A DNA stretch of 64,000 nucleotides, taken from positions 20,709,834-20,773,833 of the forward strand of contig NC_030859.1 in NCBI RefSeq assembly GCF_000208745.1, in the 5' to 3' direction. The position numbers and the translations under genes are program-made. This document shows positions 43,172 to 54,114 of this stretch, one piece after another (within the stretch, counting starts at the first letter, position 1; each line of letters starts with the position of its first letter). The notes beneath the pieces were generated by a model. It was not told where the DNA came from, did not search any database, and worked only from the letters and a program-made list of their open reading frames with translations. The DNA comes from Theobroma cacao (taxonomy: Eukaryota > Streptophyta > Magnoliopsida > Malvales > Malvaceae).

Positions 43172-46100
43172 CTAGAGTTGTTTGTGAGATTTTACCTCAT
43201 CAAGCTGGATGGAAGGAATACGAGCTATCTTGAACCACTCCCTCCCCTTCCTATTTTGAAGCTTCGGATTCAGCAGAGAACAGTCTGTGATACTTAGAGA
43301 ATACAAGGCGGAAGGCAGCCCATGTTCCGGTAAGCAATTAAGCTTGTTACAGCAATTTATTTCAAGTGTTTGAAGAGAGGTGATGTTTTGAAGCCCCTCA
43401 CCATTTAGAAACTTAAGATTTGAAAGCCTGCTGATGCGTAGAGAGTTAAGATTTGTTGGCAGCAATCCCTCTTCTGGAAATGACTCCAATTCTTGGCATC
43501 CACCTTCAATCTCAAAATGACTTAGAGAATGAAGATTATCTAACTCCCACCCTTTTTGGGGAGTGATTTTGTCACAAAAAGAAATGCAAAGTATGATTAG
43601 GCTGGATGGCAAGCCCTCTGTGGGAAGTGACTCCAGTGCTGGACATTTGTTTATATACAGTGACTGAAGAGATTTGAGGCTTTGCATCCCTGGCAGTGAC
43701 TTGAGACTCCCGCAATTGAAGAAAACCAGTGATGTCAGGTTTGGAGCTTGAAATTCCTCTTCAACAAAGGACCTCAAATTAGGACAACCTTTGATTTCCA
43801 AGGAATCAAGTGAAGTAAGTTCATTCTGCAATCCCTTCTCAATTGAGAGATGCTCAAGATTTCTGCAGTCCCACAGACTAAGAGATTTAAGTTTTGGGAA
43901 GTAATTCAATGGAAAATTTTGGAGAGAATCACAGCTGCTCCCTAAACATAAATCTTCAAGCCCTGAGTCTTGTTTCATCACTTTGCTAGGTTGGGGAAAT
44001 TTTAACTTTTTGCAGTTATGGATATAGAGTGTTTTCAATGAAGGGGACTGAGGAAAGATCTTGAGGGAAATTGAATCAATGATATATAAATGTTGAAGTG
44101 AAGATCTCTTCAATATTTCTTCAGGTAGCATATGCAAAGCATATCTCTCAATTCTGAGGCTGTGCGAGTCAGTTGACAGTTCCATTAACTGTGTCATGCC
44201 CATGCTTGACACATTTATGCTCAAGGAGGAAGAAAGCTGCTGGTTTTGATCGTCACTTGATGAAGGTGTTGGCTGATTATTATCTTGCTCTTGATGAATC
44301 ATTCTTGGAGAGAACTGTGGTTCAACTGTCTGGTTATCATCATTTCTCTTCTGCACCTTGTCACAGTTGTCTAACTTCAGTAAGCACCGTTCGGAAGTCC
44401 ATGGAAGTGAAGCTGCAAGCTGTTGACATTTAGAAATCTCCAGTTTTATCAAAAAGGGAAGGCACTTCGGTAAATCCCCTTCCAATTTGGGACAGTTTAT
44501 TATGTAAAACTCTTGCAGGCAGGGAAATTCTTCACCTTCCACTTCAAGTGGTGTCCACCTTTCCCATTGTAACATTGCCTCAAATTTCAAAGTCTTGAGA
44601 GACTGAAATGGTTTCTGAAAAGTTAAATCCATCCTATAAAATTCTGGGCCAATGCTTCTTACTCCCCCAATCCTTTGAATTATGAGATTTTCAAGAAATG
44701 GCAGCTGCCCAAATGGTGGCAATGACGAGCAATTATTGTAGTCACTGATACATAGAAATCTTATTGTGGAAAGTGCAGAACCTTCCGACCACCGCACTGC
44801 TCTCTCCTTTGCTGGACTTTCATTAATTCTACTCCATTCCAACGGTAGTTCAGTGCCTGGAATCTCAGTCATCATCGAAGAGGATTCTGATCAAATTTCA
44901 CCATCAATTTTTGGCAGTGTCTTATCTTGAGGAGTCTTCTCCAACTCTAGTTCGTCAAGATATTGCATAGCTTCCAAATTGGCTTCTGATGCATGAGAAG
45001 CAGAAGATACATCCTGCAACTCTGAAATAGACAACGATTCATGAAGATCTTTAATGCTACCCATGGAGGTAGAAAACTGCTGATTTCCATCTTCCCTTGA
45101 TGAAGGTGCTGTCTGATTATCATTACTTCTCTTCTCCACCTCGTCACAGTTGTCTAACTTCGGTACACAACATTCTGAAGTCTGTGGAAGTGAAGCCTCT
45201 AGCTGTTCACAATTACAGATCTCCAGTTTTACCAAAGCTGGAAGGCTCTTTGGTAAATCCCCTTTCAATAGTGGACAGTTTATAACATAAAACTCTTCCA
45301 GGCAGGGAAATTCTTGGCCATCCACTTCAAGTAGTATCCATTCTTCCCATTGTGACATTTCCACAAATTTTAAAGTCTTAAGGGACTGAAAAGGTTTACA
45401 ACCATATACATCTACCCCATAGAATTCATGGCCAATGCTCTTTATTCCTCCAATCCTCTCAATAATGAGATGTTCAAGGGATGACAGCCGCCCAAGTGGA
45501 GGAAATGACTTGCAGTTAATACAGTCACTGAGATGTAAAGAAATTATCTTCGAGAACGAAGAATCTCCCAACCACTTTGGAAACTCTTTACCACCATAAA
45601 ATCGAATTGAAAGCTTTTTCAACTCCACAGAAGGCTTTAGATTCTCTAGCACTTCTTTCTGATCTGTTGCTGGATCTTCATTGTTACAGCTCCATTCCAA
45701 CTCTAGTTCATCAAGATATAGCATAGCTTTCAAATTGGCTCCCGATGCATCAGAAGGAGAAGATACATTCTGCAACCCTGAAACAGACAGCGATCCATGG
45801 AGATTTGGAAGTGCCCCCAGTTCTTTAATGCTTGACCCACCGTGGCCCACAATAAAATTAGTCAAACTCTGAAGGCTTGTTAATCTGCTCATTTTTTTTG
45901 GCATCTGCATCAAGCCAGCTCCCTTAATGCCGAGCTTTCGCAAGTTAACAAGCTTGACTATGCCTTGGGGTAGCATAAGAAGAGAATAGCAGTTTGTCAA
46001 TATCAATGTTTGTAGAAAGTAGAGAGTAGACAAGGATTCAGGCAAGCTTGCTAATGCACTGTGAGAGACATCTAGGTAATGTAGATATTTCAATTTTCCT

Positions 46101-47875
46101 ATTGAATGGGGCAATTTAGCATGTGGAAAATGAGGTAGGGATAAGACTCGTAACCTTCGTATTCTTGGAAAAATATCCTTCAATGCTTGAGGACTTATTT
46201 GACAAGATCGAGAATCTATCAGATAGAAGGTCCTTAACCTGTTCCAATGAAGAACGACACTTAACATTTCAGGGATGTCACGTTCGTTTCTTAGCAATGA
46301 TAGATGGCGAATCCTTTGAGGATTTGCTGCTTGATCGGATGATTCCCATCTGAGACAAAGTTCTTTAGATACATCCTCAGCAAAACAATGAATAAGATCA
46401 TGCATTTTAAAGTGTGAGTTGTCAATTGGTATAAAGAATGACCTCTTCAGTAAACCGTCAACGCATTCAGCACCTACCGTTTCCATTGATTGGCCACTAG
46501 ACATTTGTAGAAAGCCTGCCGCCATCCACAAGAGAACAAGTTCTTCCTTGTGAAACTCATAATCTATGGGAAACAACGAGCAATAAGCAAAACAGAGCTT
46601 TAGCAGTGCAGGAAGGTGATAATAGCTCAAGAGTACAATTGATGAAATTGAATCATGGTTATTAGCTTTTCGCAGGTCCTCCAGGACATGGCACCATTCT
46701 TCACGGCTCTTTTTGAAACGCAAGAGCCCTCCAATTACTCTTACGGACAAAGGTATACCGCCGCAGGTCTTCAAAATTTTCATGCCAATATCCTCTAGCA
46801 TAGCAATTTCACTTCTATCCCTCCCCGCATATGCAGACTTTGCCAACAAGGACCGGCAAGAATCCTCTGTCAATGGATTTAGTTGATAGCGAATGGAACA
46901 GCCCAGACAATCTGCAACTCCCTGACTGCGTGTAGTAACAATGATCTTGCTTCCCCTTGCACCAGATTTGAGAGAAGTTTCTAGATCGTTCCACTTATTA
47001 ATATCCTCATTCCTAACATCGTCTAAGACAAGGAGAAATTTTTTTCCATCCAAGCTTGCACTCAATTTATCAAGAAGGAGCTCAAGTGACATGTCACCCT
47101 CAATACTGCAGAAAGTGGGGGCCTTAAGAATTATCCTGGTGATTCTGTCAACCTCAAAGTCCGTGTGAACACCTACCCATGCCTTTAGTTCGAAATGCGC
47201 TCTCACTTTTTCATCGTTGTATACAAGCTGCGCAAGGGTGGTCTTCCCCAACCCACCCGTGCCAACTAAGGCAATCGCATCAAGATTCTCATCCCCTGAT
47301 AGTAACAAGCCGACGATGTTACTCCTGTCTTCTTCTCTGCCATAGATTGCGGTTTCATCTAGCAAAGAAGTAGCAGGCAAGCTGTCTGATAATCGCAATT
47401 CATCACGCGTTTCTCGTTTTATGAAGCCATATTTATCCATTTCTTTAGCAATGACATCAATATCTTCCACAAGGTTTCCGTTAATCCATATTGGCTTCTC
47501 ATCTAGTGATAAAACTAAACGTAAGGAGCTGAAAAATTCATCGCGGCACCTTAGTGCCTGGTATTTGAGGTTCCGAGCTATAGCTTCCACTTCGAGTCTT
47601 GCGGGTTCAAATAAAATATCATCCACAGAATCCTCTGCGTCGTAGACAGCATATTCCAGTCTCAGAAGCCAAGCATACACGCCGTGACTGTTGCATCGTG
47701 GCTCCACTGCGTCGTGAATCACATAGCTAATACTCGCCAGTGACGATTCCAAGCGTTTCCAAAGTGAAGCAGATGTTGTATCTTTTGCGAAGCCAGGCGA
47801 TAGTAGAACAGAGTGAATCTTGTCTAACAGCAAAGCAATGGAACCAGGCAAAGCAGCGAAGCGCAAATCAGCCAT
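43172..47875 (-). pseudogene. CNL-2: long CC-NB-ARC-LRR gene with one in-frame TGA
   Basis: Start MADLRFAALPGSIALLL (47875); 18 in-frame codons upstream are ignored because MADLRF fits CNL starts. It is an intracellular effector receptor by family. Motifs: YDAEDSVDDI (coil), GTGGLGKTTLAQ (residues ~205-216), kinase-2 LLVLDDVRNE (~281-290, the usual W is R), KIIVTTRSQG, GIPLSVRVIG, CFAYCSLFPIDYEF, MHD in FKMHDLIHCF (~491). A long LRR runs to the natural end KGREWFKIARIPSIQLDEV. A single TGA at 44891-44893 interrupts the frame; the 567 codons after it are in the same frame and fully open. The LRR holds a ~0.76-kb internal duplication and the TGA lies in the second copy. Translation would stop at ~994 residues, still with NB-ARC and about half the LRR. 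Confidence 0.92.
44290..45800 (-). repeat. Internal tandem duplication in the CNL-2 LRR
   Basis: Copy 1 (about 45800-45045) and copy 2 (about 45044-44290) share SLSVSGLQNVSS / SLSISELQDVSS, ANLKAMLYLDELELE / ANLEAMQYLDELELE, ERIGGIKSIGHEFYGVD / QRIGGVRSIGPEFYRMD, EFPCLEEFYVINCP / EFPCLQEFYIINCP and KLDNCDEVEKRSNDNQT / KLDNCDKVQKRNDDNQT. The offset is 756 bp at the start and 783 bp near the middle, a whole number of codons both times. Confidence 0.92.
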
Positions 47876-47929
47876 TTCAAATGGCAAGAGGTTGGTTTTG
47901 GTTGATCTAATGAGATTTCGGAGGAACAC

Positions 47930-48926
47930 AAACAGTAAGAAAGGACTTGGGACTTGGATTTTTCGCTTGCGTAAATAATTGAGCGGAGCAGGAAATTCGA
48001 TTAGGTGTACTGTAAATTACGAATTAGTGTATGGCGGAAAAAATATTGATTTTGCACGTAATTACTTAATGTATTATCCTTTGAGTGTAATGCCAATATG
48101 GTTTTTAATTGTTAAGATAAAACAACCCATTCATAAACTTTAAAATATTAAATATAAAAACTATATAATATAATAATTCAAAATTTTAAAATTCTACGTA
48201 ATCACAGCTAGCAATGATCTTACACTTACATTTTTATCATTAAAATAATTTTAAAATATTATATTAATGTTTTAACAATTTTATGTATATAAGAAGTAAT
48301 GTTAAATATAATAGTTTTGGTCTAAGTTTAAACTTATGTTATGGATTTACATTTTCAACTCAAAAGAATGTTTATTATTTGGAAGAACGACCTTAGTCTA
48401 CCTAATAGAACAGTAAGAAATGAGTTAAGTCTTGAACTTATAAATAAAAGTCTTCCTCCACCTAATAGATATATTCTTTTAGGTTTGAAATATGAATCGT
48501 GGTAAGTGGTTTAGAGCAAAACCAACTCTTCACTAAGGTGGGACCCCCAATGAGAGATAATAAAGTCGTAGTAGACTCGAATCAAAGTACAATCCTTTAT
48601 GAAAGAGTTCATTCAATGAAGACGTTGCATAATTGGGTGGAGTATAACATGTCATAAGTCCTTCATTAGTAAGAGATGTGACGAATCTTATCCTCATAAA
48701 TAAAGACTTTTTTTCACTTAACATGTATATCTTTCGAGTTGAAAATATGGACCCATGACACTTAGGACATATAATTCGACCCTTAATAAGCTATAAGTGA
48801 AACAAACTTTATTTGACCAAACAAAATGTCTAATTTTGTTTCTTTTTGTAATAAGTCAATATGTCTTAACTTTAAATGAGAAAAAATCAAAGATATCATG
48901 TAAAAAATTAAAATTATAAGGGATGT
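47930..48926. other. CNL-2 upstream region, no gene
   Basis: Contains the CNL-2 promoter somewhere, but no clear core elements were picked out. 48400-48740 has two related passages (CCACCTAATAGATATATTC, CTTCCTCCACC, and TTCATTAGTAAGAGATG) that also resemble 61262-61275, so a dispersed repeat is likely. No coding frame. Confidence 0.4.
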
Positions 48927-49105
48927 AAGTGAAATTTTTCTTATATTCAATTATAATATCCTTGTGATTTTAAAAGAATTCACACTATTATTCGGTGGAA
49001 AAACACAAATAATTTCATTCCTCCATGAATCTAACATTGGTTGGAGAGGGGGCAAAGGATTATGAAAAAAGTTGACAGCGGTATTCATGGCAAGATTACA
49101 CAAAT
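48927..49105. repeat. Duplicated segment with empty hAT site
   Basis: Uninterrupted partner of 30533-30644 plus 31759-31831. A single TCCATGAA at 49022-49029 marks the pre-insertion state. 49106-49405 has nothing recognised apart from the CNL-3 3' flank. Confidence 0.85.
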
Positions 49106-49405
49106 TAAGATAATTAATAAAATATCAACATGCATCAGAAATAATACAATTCAGGAGAAAATCGTCCTGTACTAGCTAGGCTTGCAATCCAGGAACTGAG
49201 ACATTGAAAACAGATGGCGAACCACCACAATCGTATTCTTTTAGCAGCATCCCTGTTATGTTAACAAACACAGAACAGGCCGAGGGGAGAAAAAGGAAAA
49301 TCACCTCCAAACAAAGATTCATTAACACCACTCAAAGAACAATTCCGCCCAAATTTTGCAAGAGAATGGGCAAAGGCTTTTGCCCCTCGCTAGAGGTTTT
49401 AACTG

Positions 49406-52309
49406 CTAGCAAGCTGTCACATTGCTGTGTAATTTGTCACACCCAACGATCTGCAATTCCAAATGGGGATGTTGGATGATGGGTAGAGGCGCATTCAGTC
49501 TCCTACATTTAATTATAAAGAGTTTTTGAAGGGACGGGAATCCTGGTGCATTTGCGGAGGGTGACCATTGCTCCCAATTTTCCATATTCTCGAACCATAA
49601 CATTTCCAGGGATTTAAAGGCCACGACACCACTACCGTAGAATTCGGGGCCCACGACTTTTACTCCAGCCAGGTCATGTATGTTGAGTTCTTTGAGAGAG
49701 GGTAGTTGCCCAAGTGGTGGCAGTGAGTTGCATGTTTGGCAATTATCCAGAGTTAGTCTCTCCATTTTGGAGAATGAAGCATTCCCTAACCATTTTGGTA
49801 AAGTCATACCAAAGAAGTTTTTAATCTCGAGCCTCTCCAAATTCTCCCCGGGCAGTAACTTGTCAAGTACATCCGCTGCATGCTTCGCACTAAGATTCTG
49901 AGGATCATTCCCAGCACTCTGTCCATTACGGCTCTCAGGATTATCCCATTCCAAAATTAACTCACGGAGGTATTTCTTATCCTTTAGATTGGCCTTTTCT
50001 GCATCTGCTGTTTGAGAGACATTGTGTAGCTGCAAAATGGAAAGGGTGCCATGCAGAAGAGAAAGATCCTTCACCTCACTAATAGCTGACCCACTATTGT
50101 TGCCCACAACAAAATTAGTCAACAGCTGAAGACGTTTCAAATTACCGAAATTTGGAGGCATTTGCAGGATAGGCGTCCCTTTGATGTCAAGATGCTTCAA
50201 TTTGGTAAGATTCTCCATGCATGTTGGCAAACAAGTGAGCTGAGGACAACGTGACAACTTCAGTGTCTGCAAATTATACAAAGAACATGCTCCTTCAGGA
50301 AAACGTCGAATTTTAGTGCCAGAAAAGTCCAAGTAGCCTAGCTGTTTTAAGTTGCCAATTGAATCAAGCAACTCCCCGATAGGCGTCCCCTTGACGTCAA
50401 GATGTTCTAGTTTGGTAAGATTCCTTAGTTCTGCTGGCAACCACGTGAGACGATGACAACCTGACAACTTCAGTGTCTCCAAGTTATGCAAACAGCCTAC
50501 CCTTTCAGGCAAACATCGAAGAGCAGCGCCAGAAAGGTCCAAGTAGCGTAGCTGTTTTACGTTGCAAACTGAATCAGGGAACTCTGTGATATTGTAAGAT
50601 GTTAATGACAATACCCGCAGGCAACTGGGCGCTGGAAACAATTTGTTGAAGACTCCAGAATCGAAAGGAGTCTTACCATCACCTGGTGATCTGAGCGGAA
50701 GGAAGGTCCGCAAAAACTTATTTTTTCCATAGAAGGCCTCAAATTTATAAGGCTTGTCACTTGGCTTTAATATGCATGACAAATGGCGAACCCTTGCAGG
50801 GTTTTGGGGAGGGCTATCATGCTCGGACCTGAAGCAAAATTCTCCTGCTACATATTGAGCTAGATCGTTGACAAGGTCATGCATTATGAAACGTGATTCA
50901 TCATGACTCTGTTGAAAAATTGACCTTGATAACAGTTCATGAAAGTACTGCTCGCCTACTTCCTCCTTTCTTCTACTGTGTGGCTGCTGAACTAGACCTT
51001 CAGCTATCCACATTCGAACCAAATCCCCTTTCTCGAATATGTGGCCCTTAGGAAATATGGAACAATATGCAAAGCAGCGCTTTAGTTGAGAAGGAAGATA
51101 CTGGTAACTCAATCTTAAGGCAGGTAGAATGTCACTCTTATGATCAGGTAGATCCCATATTTCACTATTCAGCACATTGTCCCACTCCTGAGCTTCTAGT
51201 TGAGAATGCAGCAGACTCCCAAGTGTTTTAATAGCCAAAGGCAAGCCTTTGCATTTTTCCACAACTTTCTCACCAATTGCTTTCAGAGTAGAATCTTCAT
51301 TCGGGTCTTTATTTCCAAATGCATGCTTTCCAAATAATGCCCAGCAATCTTCCTTAGATAACCTCTTCAAATCGTGAACAAGCACATCACGCATCGTGGA
51401 TGAAACACTTTGGCTACGTGTAGTTACAATGATCTTACTTCCAGGGACACCGACTTGTAACGGTCTACGCAGTAGATCCCATGCTCTATAACTCTCATTC
51501 CATACATTGTCCAAGACAAGTAGAAATTTTCTTCCCATCAATATCCTCTCTAGTCTAACTTGAAGGACGTTTAAGTCTTTGATATCAGAATGCGACAATG
51601 TGGCAGACTCATAAATTGTTTTGGTGACATTGAATACATCGAACTCTTCCGAGACACACACCCATGCTCTCAAGTCAAAATAGTTCTTCACCCTGGCATC
51701 ATTGTACAAAAACTGAGCAAGGGTGGTCTTTCCAATCCCACCCATTCCTACAATTGTAATCACAGGTATTTTCTGCCCATTCACGCCATCAGACAACAAA
51801 ATATCAAGAATATGCTTTTTATCATCTTTTCTGAGGCATACTTCAGATTCATCGACCAAGGAAGTTGTGGGTAATCTTGAGAGTGATTTCCCTCCCTGGC
51901 CTTGTTTCAAACTAAGGATGTCTTTTTCGGCAGCAATGAGTTGCAGTTTTAGAACAATTTGTTCAAGACGAGAATTAAAGTCTGTTACTTGCTCCTCCTT
52001 AAACGGACCTTCAATTGCCATCGCATCCAGTAGATCCTCAGCATCGTAGGCAGCGTCTTTAAGCTTGTCCACCCACTTTTTCACAGAAGGGTTCATAATT
52101 TGCTTTTCCTCGGCATCACCAAGCACTCTCTCCACCTTTAGCAGTAATATTTCCATTTCCTGCAAGAGATCGTCTTTCAACGTCGTACTCCGGAAGAGGC
52201 TGATCACCGGCTTCAGGGCCTGCATGGTAGCCAACCTGTCAAACAGTACATTCAGAAAGGACGACAGAAATGCCCCTCCCACGGCCAATGCCACAGCTTC
52301 CGAAACCAT
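49406..52309 (-). CDS. CNL-3: CC-NB-ARC-LRR disease-resistance protein (RPP13-like)
   Basis: 967 codons, a single open exon; the only intact R gene here. By family it is a cytosolic or membrane-associated receptor whose NB-ARC switches nucleotide state when the LRR senses an effector. Start MVSEAVALAVGGAFLSS is the usual CNL start. Coiled coil residues 1-~130 with YDAEDLLDA (88-96); P-loop GMGGIGKTT (188-196); kinase-2 LLVLDNVWNE (264-273), where the second acidic residue of the usual DD is N; KIIVTTRSQ (292-300); GLPL motif (355-358); CFAYCSIFPKG (412-422); MHD (476-478); LRRs ~540-945. The C-terminus (HPHLELQIVGCDKLHSNVTA) is earlier than in typical members of 1,200-1,400 residues. Closest relatives here are CNL-1 and CNL-4. 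No intron signals are needed. Confidence 0.95.
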   Translation of the reverse strand: MVSEAVALAVGGAFLSSFLNVLFDRLATMQALKPVISLFRSTTLKDDLLQEMEILLLKVERVLGDAEEKQIMNPSVKKWVDKLKDAAYDAEDLLDAMAIEGPFKEEQVTDFNSRLEQIVLKLQLIAAEKDILSLKQGQGGKSLSRLPTTSLVDESEVCLRKDDKKHILDILLSDGVNGQKIPVITIVGMGGIGKTTLAQFLYNDARVKNYFDLRAWVCVSEEFDVFNVTKTIYESATLSHSDIKDLNVLQVRLERILMGRKFLLVLDNVWNESYRAWDLLRRPLQVGVPGSKIIVTTRSQSVSSTMRDVLVHDLKRLSKEDCWALFGKHAFGNKDPNEDSTLKAIGEKVVEKCKGLPLAIKTLGSLLHSQLEAQEWDNVLNSEIWDLPDHKSDILPALRLSYQYLPSQLKRCFAYCSIFPKGHIFEKGDLVRMWIAEGLVQQPHSRRKEEVGEQYFHELLSRSIFQQSHDESRFIMHDLVNDLAQYVAGEFCFRSEHDSPPQNPARVRHLSCILKPSDKPYKFEAFYGKNKFLRTFLPLRSPGDGKTPFDSGVFNKLFPAPSCLRVLSLTSYNITEFPDSVCNVKQLRYLDLSGAALRCLPERVGCLHNLETLKLSGCHRLTWLPAELRNLTKLEHLDVKGTPIGELLDSIGNLKQLGYLDFSGTKIRRFPEGACSLYNLQTLKLSRCPQLTCLPTCMENLTKLKHLDIKGTPILQMPPNFGNLKRLQLLTNFVVGNNSGSAISEVKDLSLLHGTLSILQLHNVSQTADAEKANLKDKKYLRELILEWDNPESRNGQSAGNDPQNLSAKHAADVLDKLLPGENLERLEIKNFFGMTLPKWLGNASFSKMERLTLDNCQTCNSLPPLGQLPSLKELNIHDLAGVKVVGPEFYGSGVVAFKSLEMLWFENMENWEQWSPSANAPGFPSLQKLFIIKCRRLNAPLPIIQHPHLELQIVGCDKLHSNVTAC

Positions 52310-52464
52310 TTTCTTTTCTTGAGCTAGAAGGATTGCACAAGGAAAAATTAGATTGGAGTAAGACTTTGAGAGTTGTGAGTAACTTGCTGGATATTTCCTT
52401 CTTTATTGTGGCGTTGACGTGGTTTCTTTTGTTGGCAATTTCTTGGTTGACTTGATTAATCATT
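52310..52464 (-). promoter_or_regulatory. CNL-3 5' leader, shared with CNL-1
   Basis: Aligns with 6120-6290. It carries short purine/pyrimidine runs but no clear initiator or TATA box; the transcript start is not located. Confidence 0.45.
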
Positions 52465-52523
52465 ATAGGAAGAAAAGATACTCAAGTGATTTTTATTAGG
52501 ATTCAAATAATCACGGCTATGTA

Positions 52524-52876
52524 TTTTTTAAAAATTGTTTTAAAATTATATTATTTATATCAATATTATATATATATGTTTTTCTAGAAAAATATTTTTT
52601 TAATGTCCAATAAGAATGAAAATCATGAATTGATATTATATTGGTTAGATGTAATTGTGGAAATTATTTATCCATAAAGCCCATAAAAATATGATCATTG
52701 GTAATTCTTTTAAATGTAGAGGTAATTGTTGATGGACATTATTACAATTAATGGGTAAATACGGTTTCTTAATTAATTTAAGAAATTAATTAATAATATT
52801 AAATTAAATAAAATTCTAACTAAAATATTAGTTAAGAGATGACATAGACTAGGGCTCATAGCCGTAAAGAGAGAAC
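52524..52876. repeat. Dispersed repeat, copy 1 (partner 60886-61238)
   Basis: Over 350 bp of clear similarity in the same orientation. Shared text includes ATTATATTATTTATAT, GTTGATGGACATTATT / GTTGATAGACATTATT, GGTTTCTTAATTAATTTAAG and GAGATGACATAGACTAGGGC / GAGATGACATGGACTAGGGC. It begins about 60 bp upstream of the CNL-3 leader. It could be an LTR fragment; no partner ends are seen. Confidence 0.8.
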
Positions 52877-54114
52877 TTTAAATATCTCACGCATATTCTT
52901 CTTTCGAGTTTATATATAAGTCTTATTAGACTATGGATCGGATACTTTATATCATGCATAGTATTATTAATATTACAAATTAGTGGAAGGTTGTTGGATA
53001 GTTTGTAATATTTGAGAGTCTCATGTTGGAGGATAATTATTCAAAATGTAACTGTATAGATTAAAACATAATTCTTTAAATAAACAGAAGTGTTTCCAAC
53101 AAACGCAACAATTGAAACACAACAATCATATCTGTTGAAATACAATAGCCACAACTTTTTAGTATTTATAAAAAGAACATACTTCTAAGATAAACTTAAA
53201 ACATTTAAAAACATTCTGCAATAGGCTTGTTGTATTTTGGAAAGTCCTTGTCTGCAAATCCTAAAAGTAGGCAATAACTCTTTAGAGATTATGTGTTACA
53301 ACAATCCTTAAGTCCTCTTACTCCTTTTTCTTATACTATTTTTCTAACAATTTTAAATAGATGTTGGCGAAAAAGATGTGTGAGAAAAAAAATACCTTCA
53401 AAAGCATTCTACAATAAGCTTGTTATATTTTGGAGACTCCTTGTTTAAAAATTCTAATAATAGGCAACAACTCTTTAAAAACAACACGTCAACATGTCAT
53501 GTTATTAACTAACAATAATAAGTGATAAGGGCTTATTTAACTCAAAATAAAAATACAAGAACTTAATTGAATGCAATAAAAGTATAAAACCATAATTGAT
53601 TTTTTTTTTTTAGTGTTCAAGGACTTTTTCAAGTTTTTTTTTTCTTCTTGTTTTTCTTTGACAAAGTATCATATAAGTGTATCTAAACCAAAATAAAAAT
53701 GATAGGCAAATCTTATGGAAATAATCTGTTAAGACAATTACAATTCTCTAGATTTATTAGGACCTTTTTTGAGTGTATACAACTTTCATTTCACGTTTTT
53801 TAAAACTAAACTTATTTATCCCTTCTTTGTAAACATTTTGAATTTTATACAGTTGTTTGATATTTTTCTTTGTATTTTTTATTTGTTTGTGCTTCTTGAA
53901 AAAAAATTGTTAATTTCTTTTTTAAATATTTTTGTTAGTAGTTTAAGCTTAATGCAATATATACCAAGAGGAAAGTGAATTGGCATTTAAGAAATATCCT
54001 TTGAAAACTAAGTGTATAAATCAAATCTTTTGCAACCAAAAATTTCTTCTTGTGTCAAAAACTAAGTGTGTAATTTTTCTAAAACTAATATACAACAATA
54101 AATCACAAAGCATA
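52877..54114. other. AT-rich intergenic with a ~190-bp-spaced direct repeat
   Basis: No gene. 53205-53300 (CATTCTGCAATAGGCTTGTTG ... AGGCAATAACTCTTTA) recurs at 53398-53485 (CATTCTACAATAAGCTTGTTA ... AGGCAACAACTCTTTA). The hydrophobic frame around 53769-53978 is T-rich noise. Confidence 0.5.

Noticed and set aside
44855..44900. A 45-base GTGAAAT...TTCCAG stretch that would splice out the CNL-2 TGA in frame
   Set aside because: Plant introns are rarely below about 60-70 bases, and no branch point or U-rich context is present; the stop is treated as a real lesion pending RNA evidence.
48400..48740. A complete LTR or SINE
   Set aside because: Repeated words are present but no ends, duplications or partner copy could be defined.
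49680..52463. Plus-strand frames of 70-108 codons opposite CNL-3
   Set aside because: They are antisense shadows of the conserved CNL coding sequence, and similar shadows occur opposite CNL-1.
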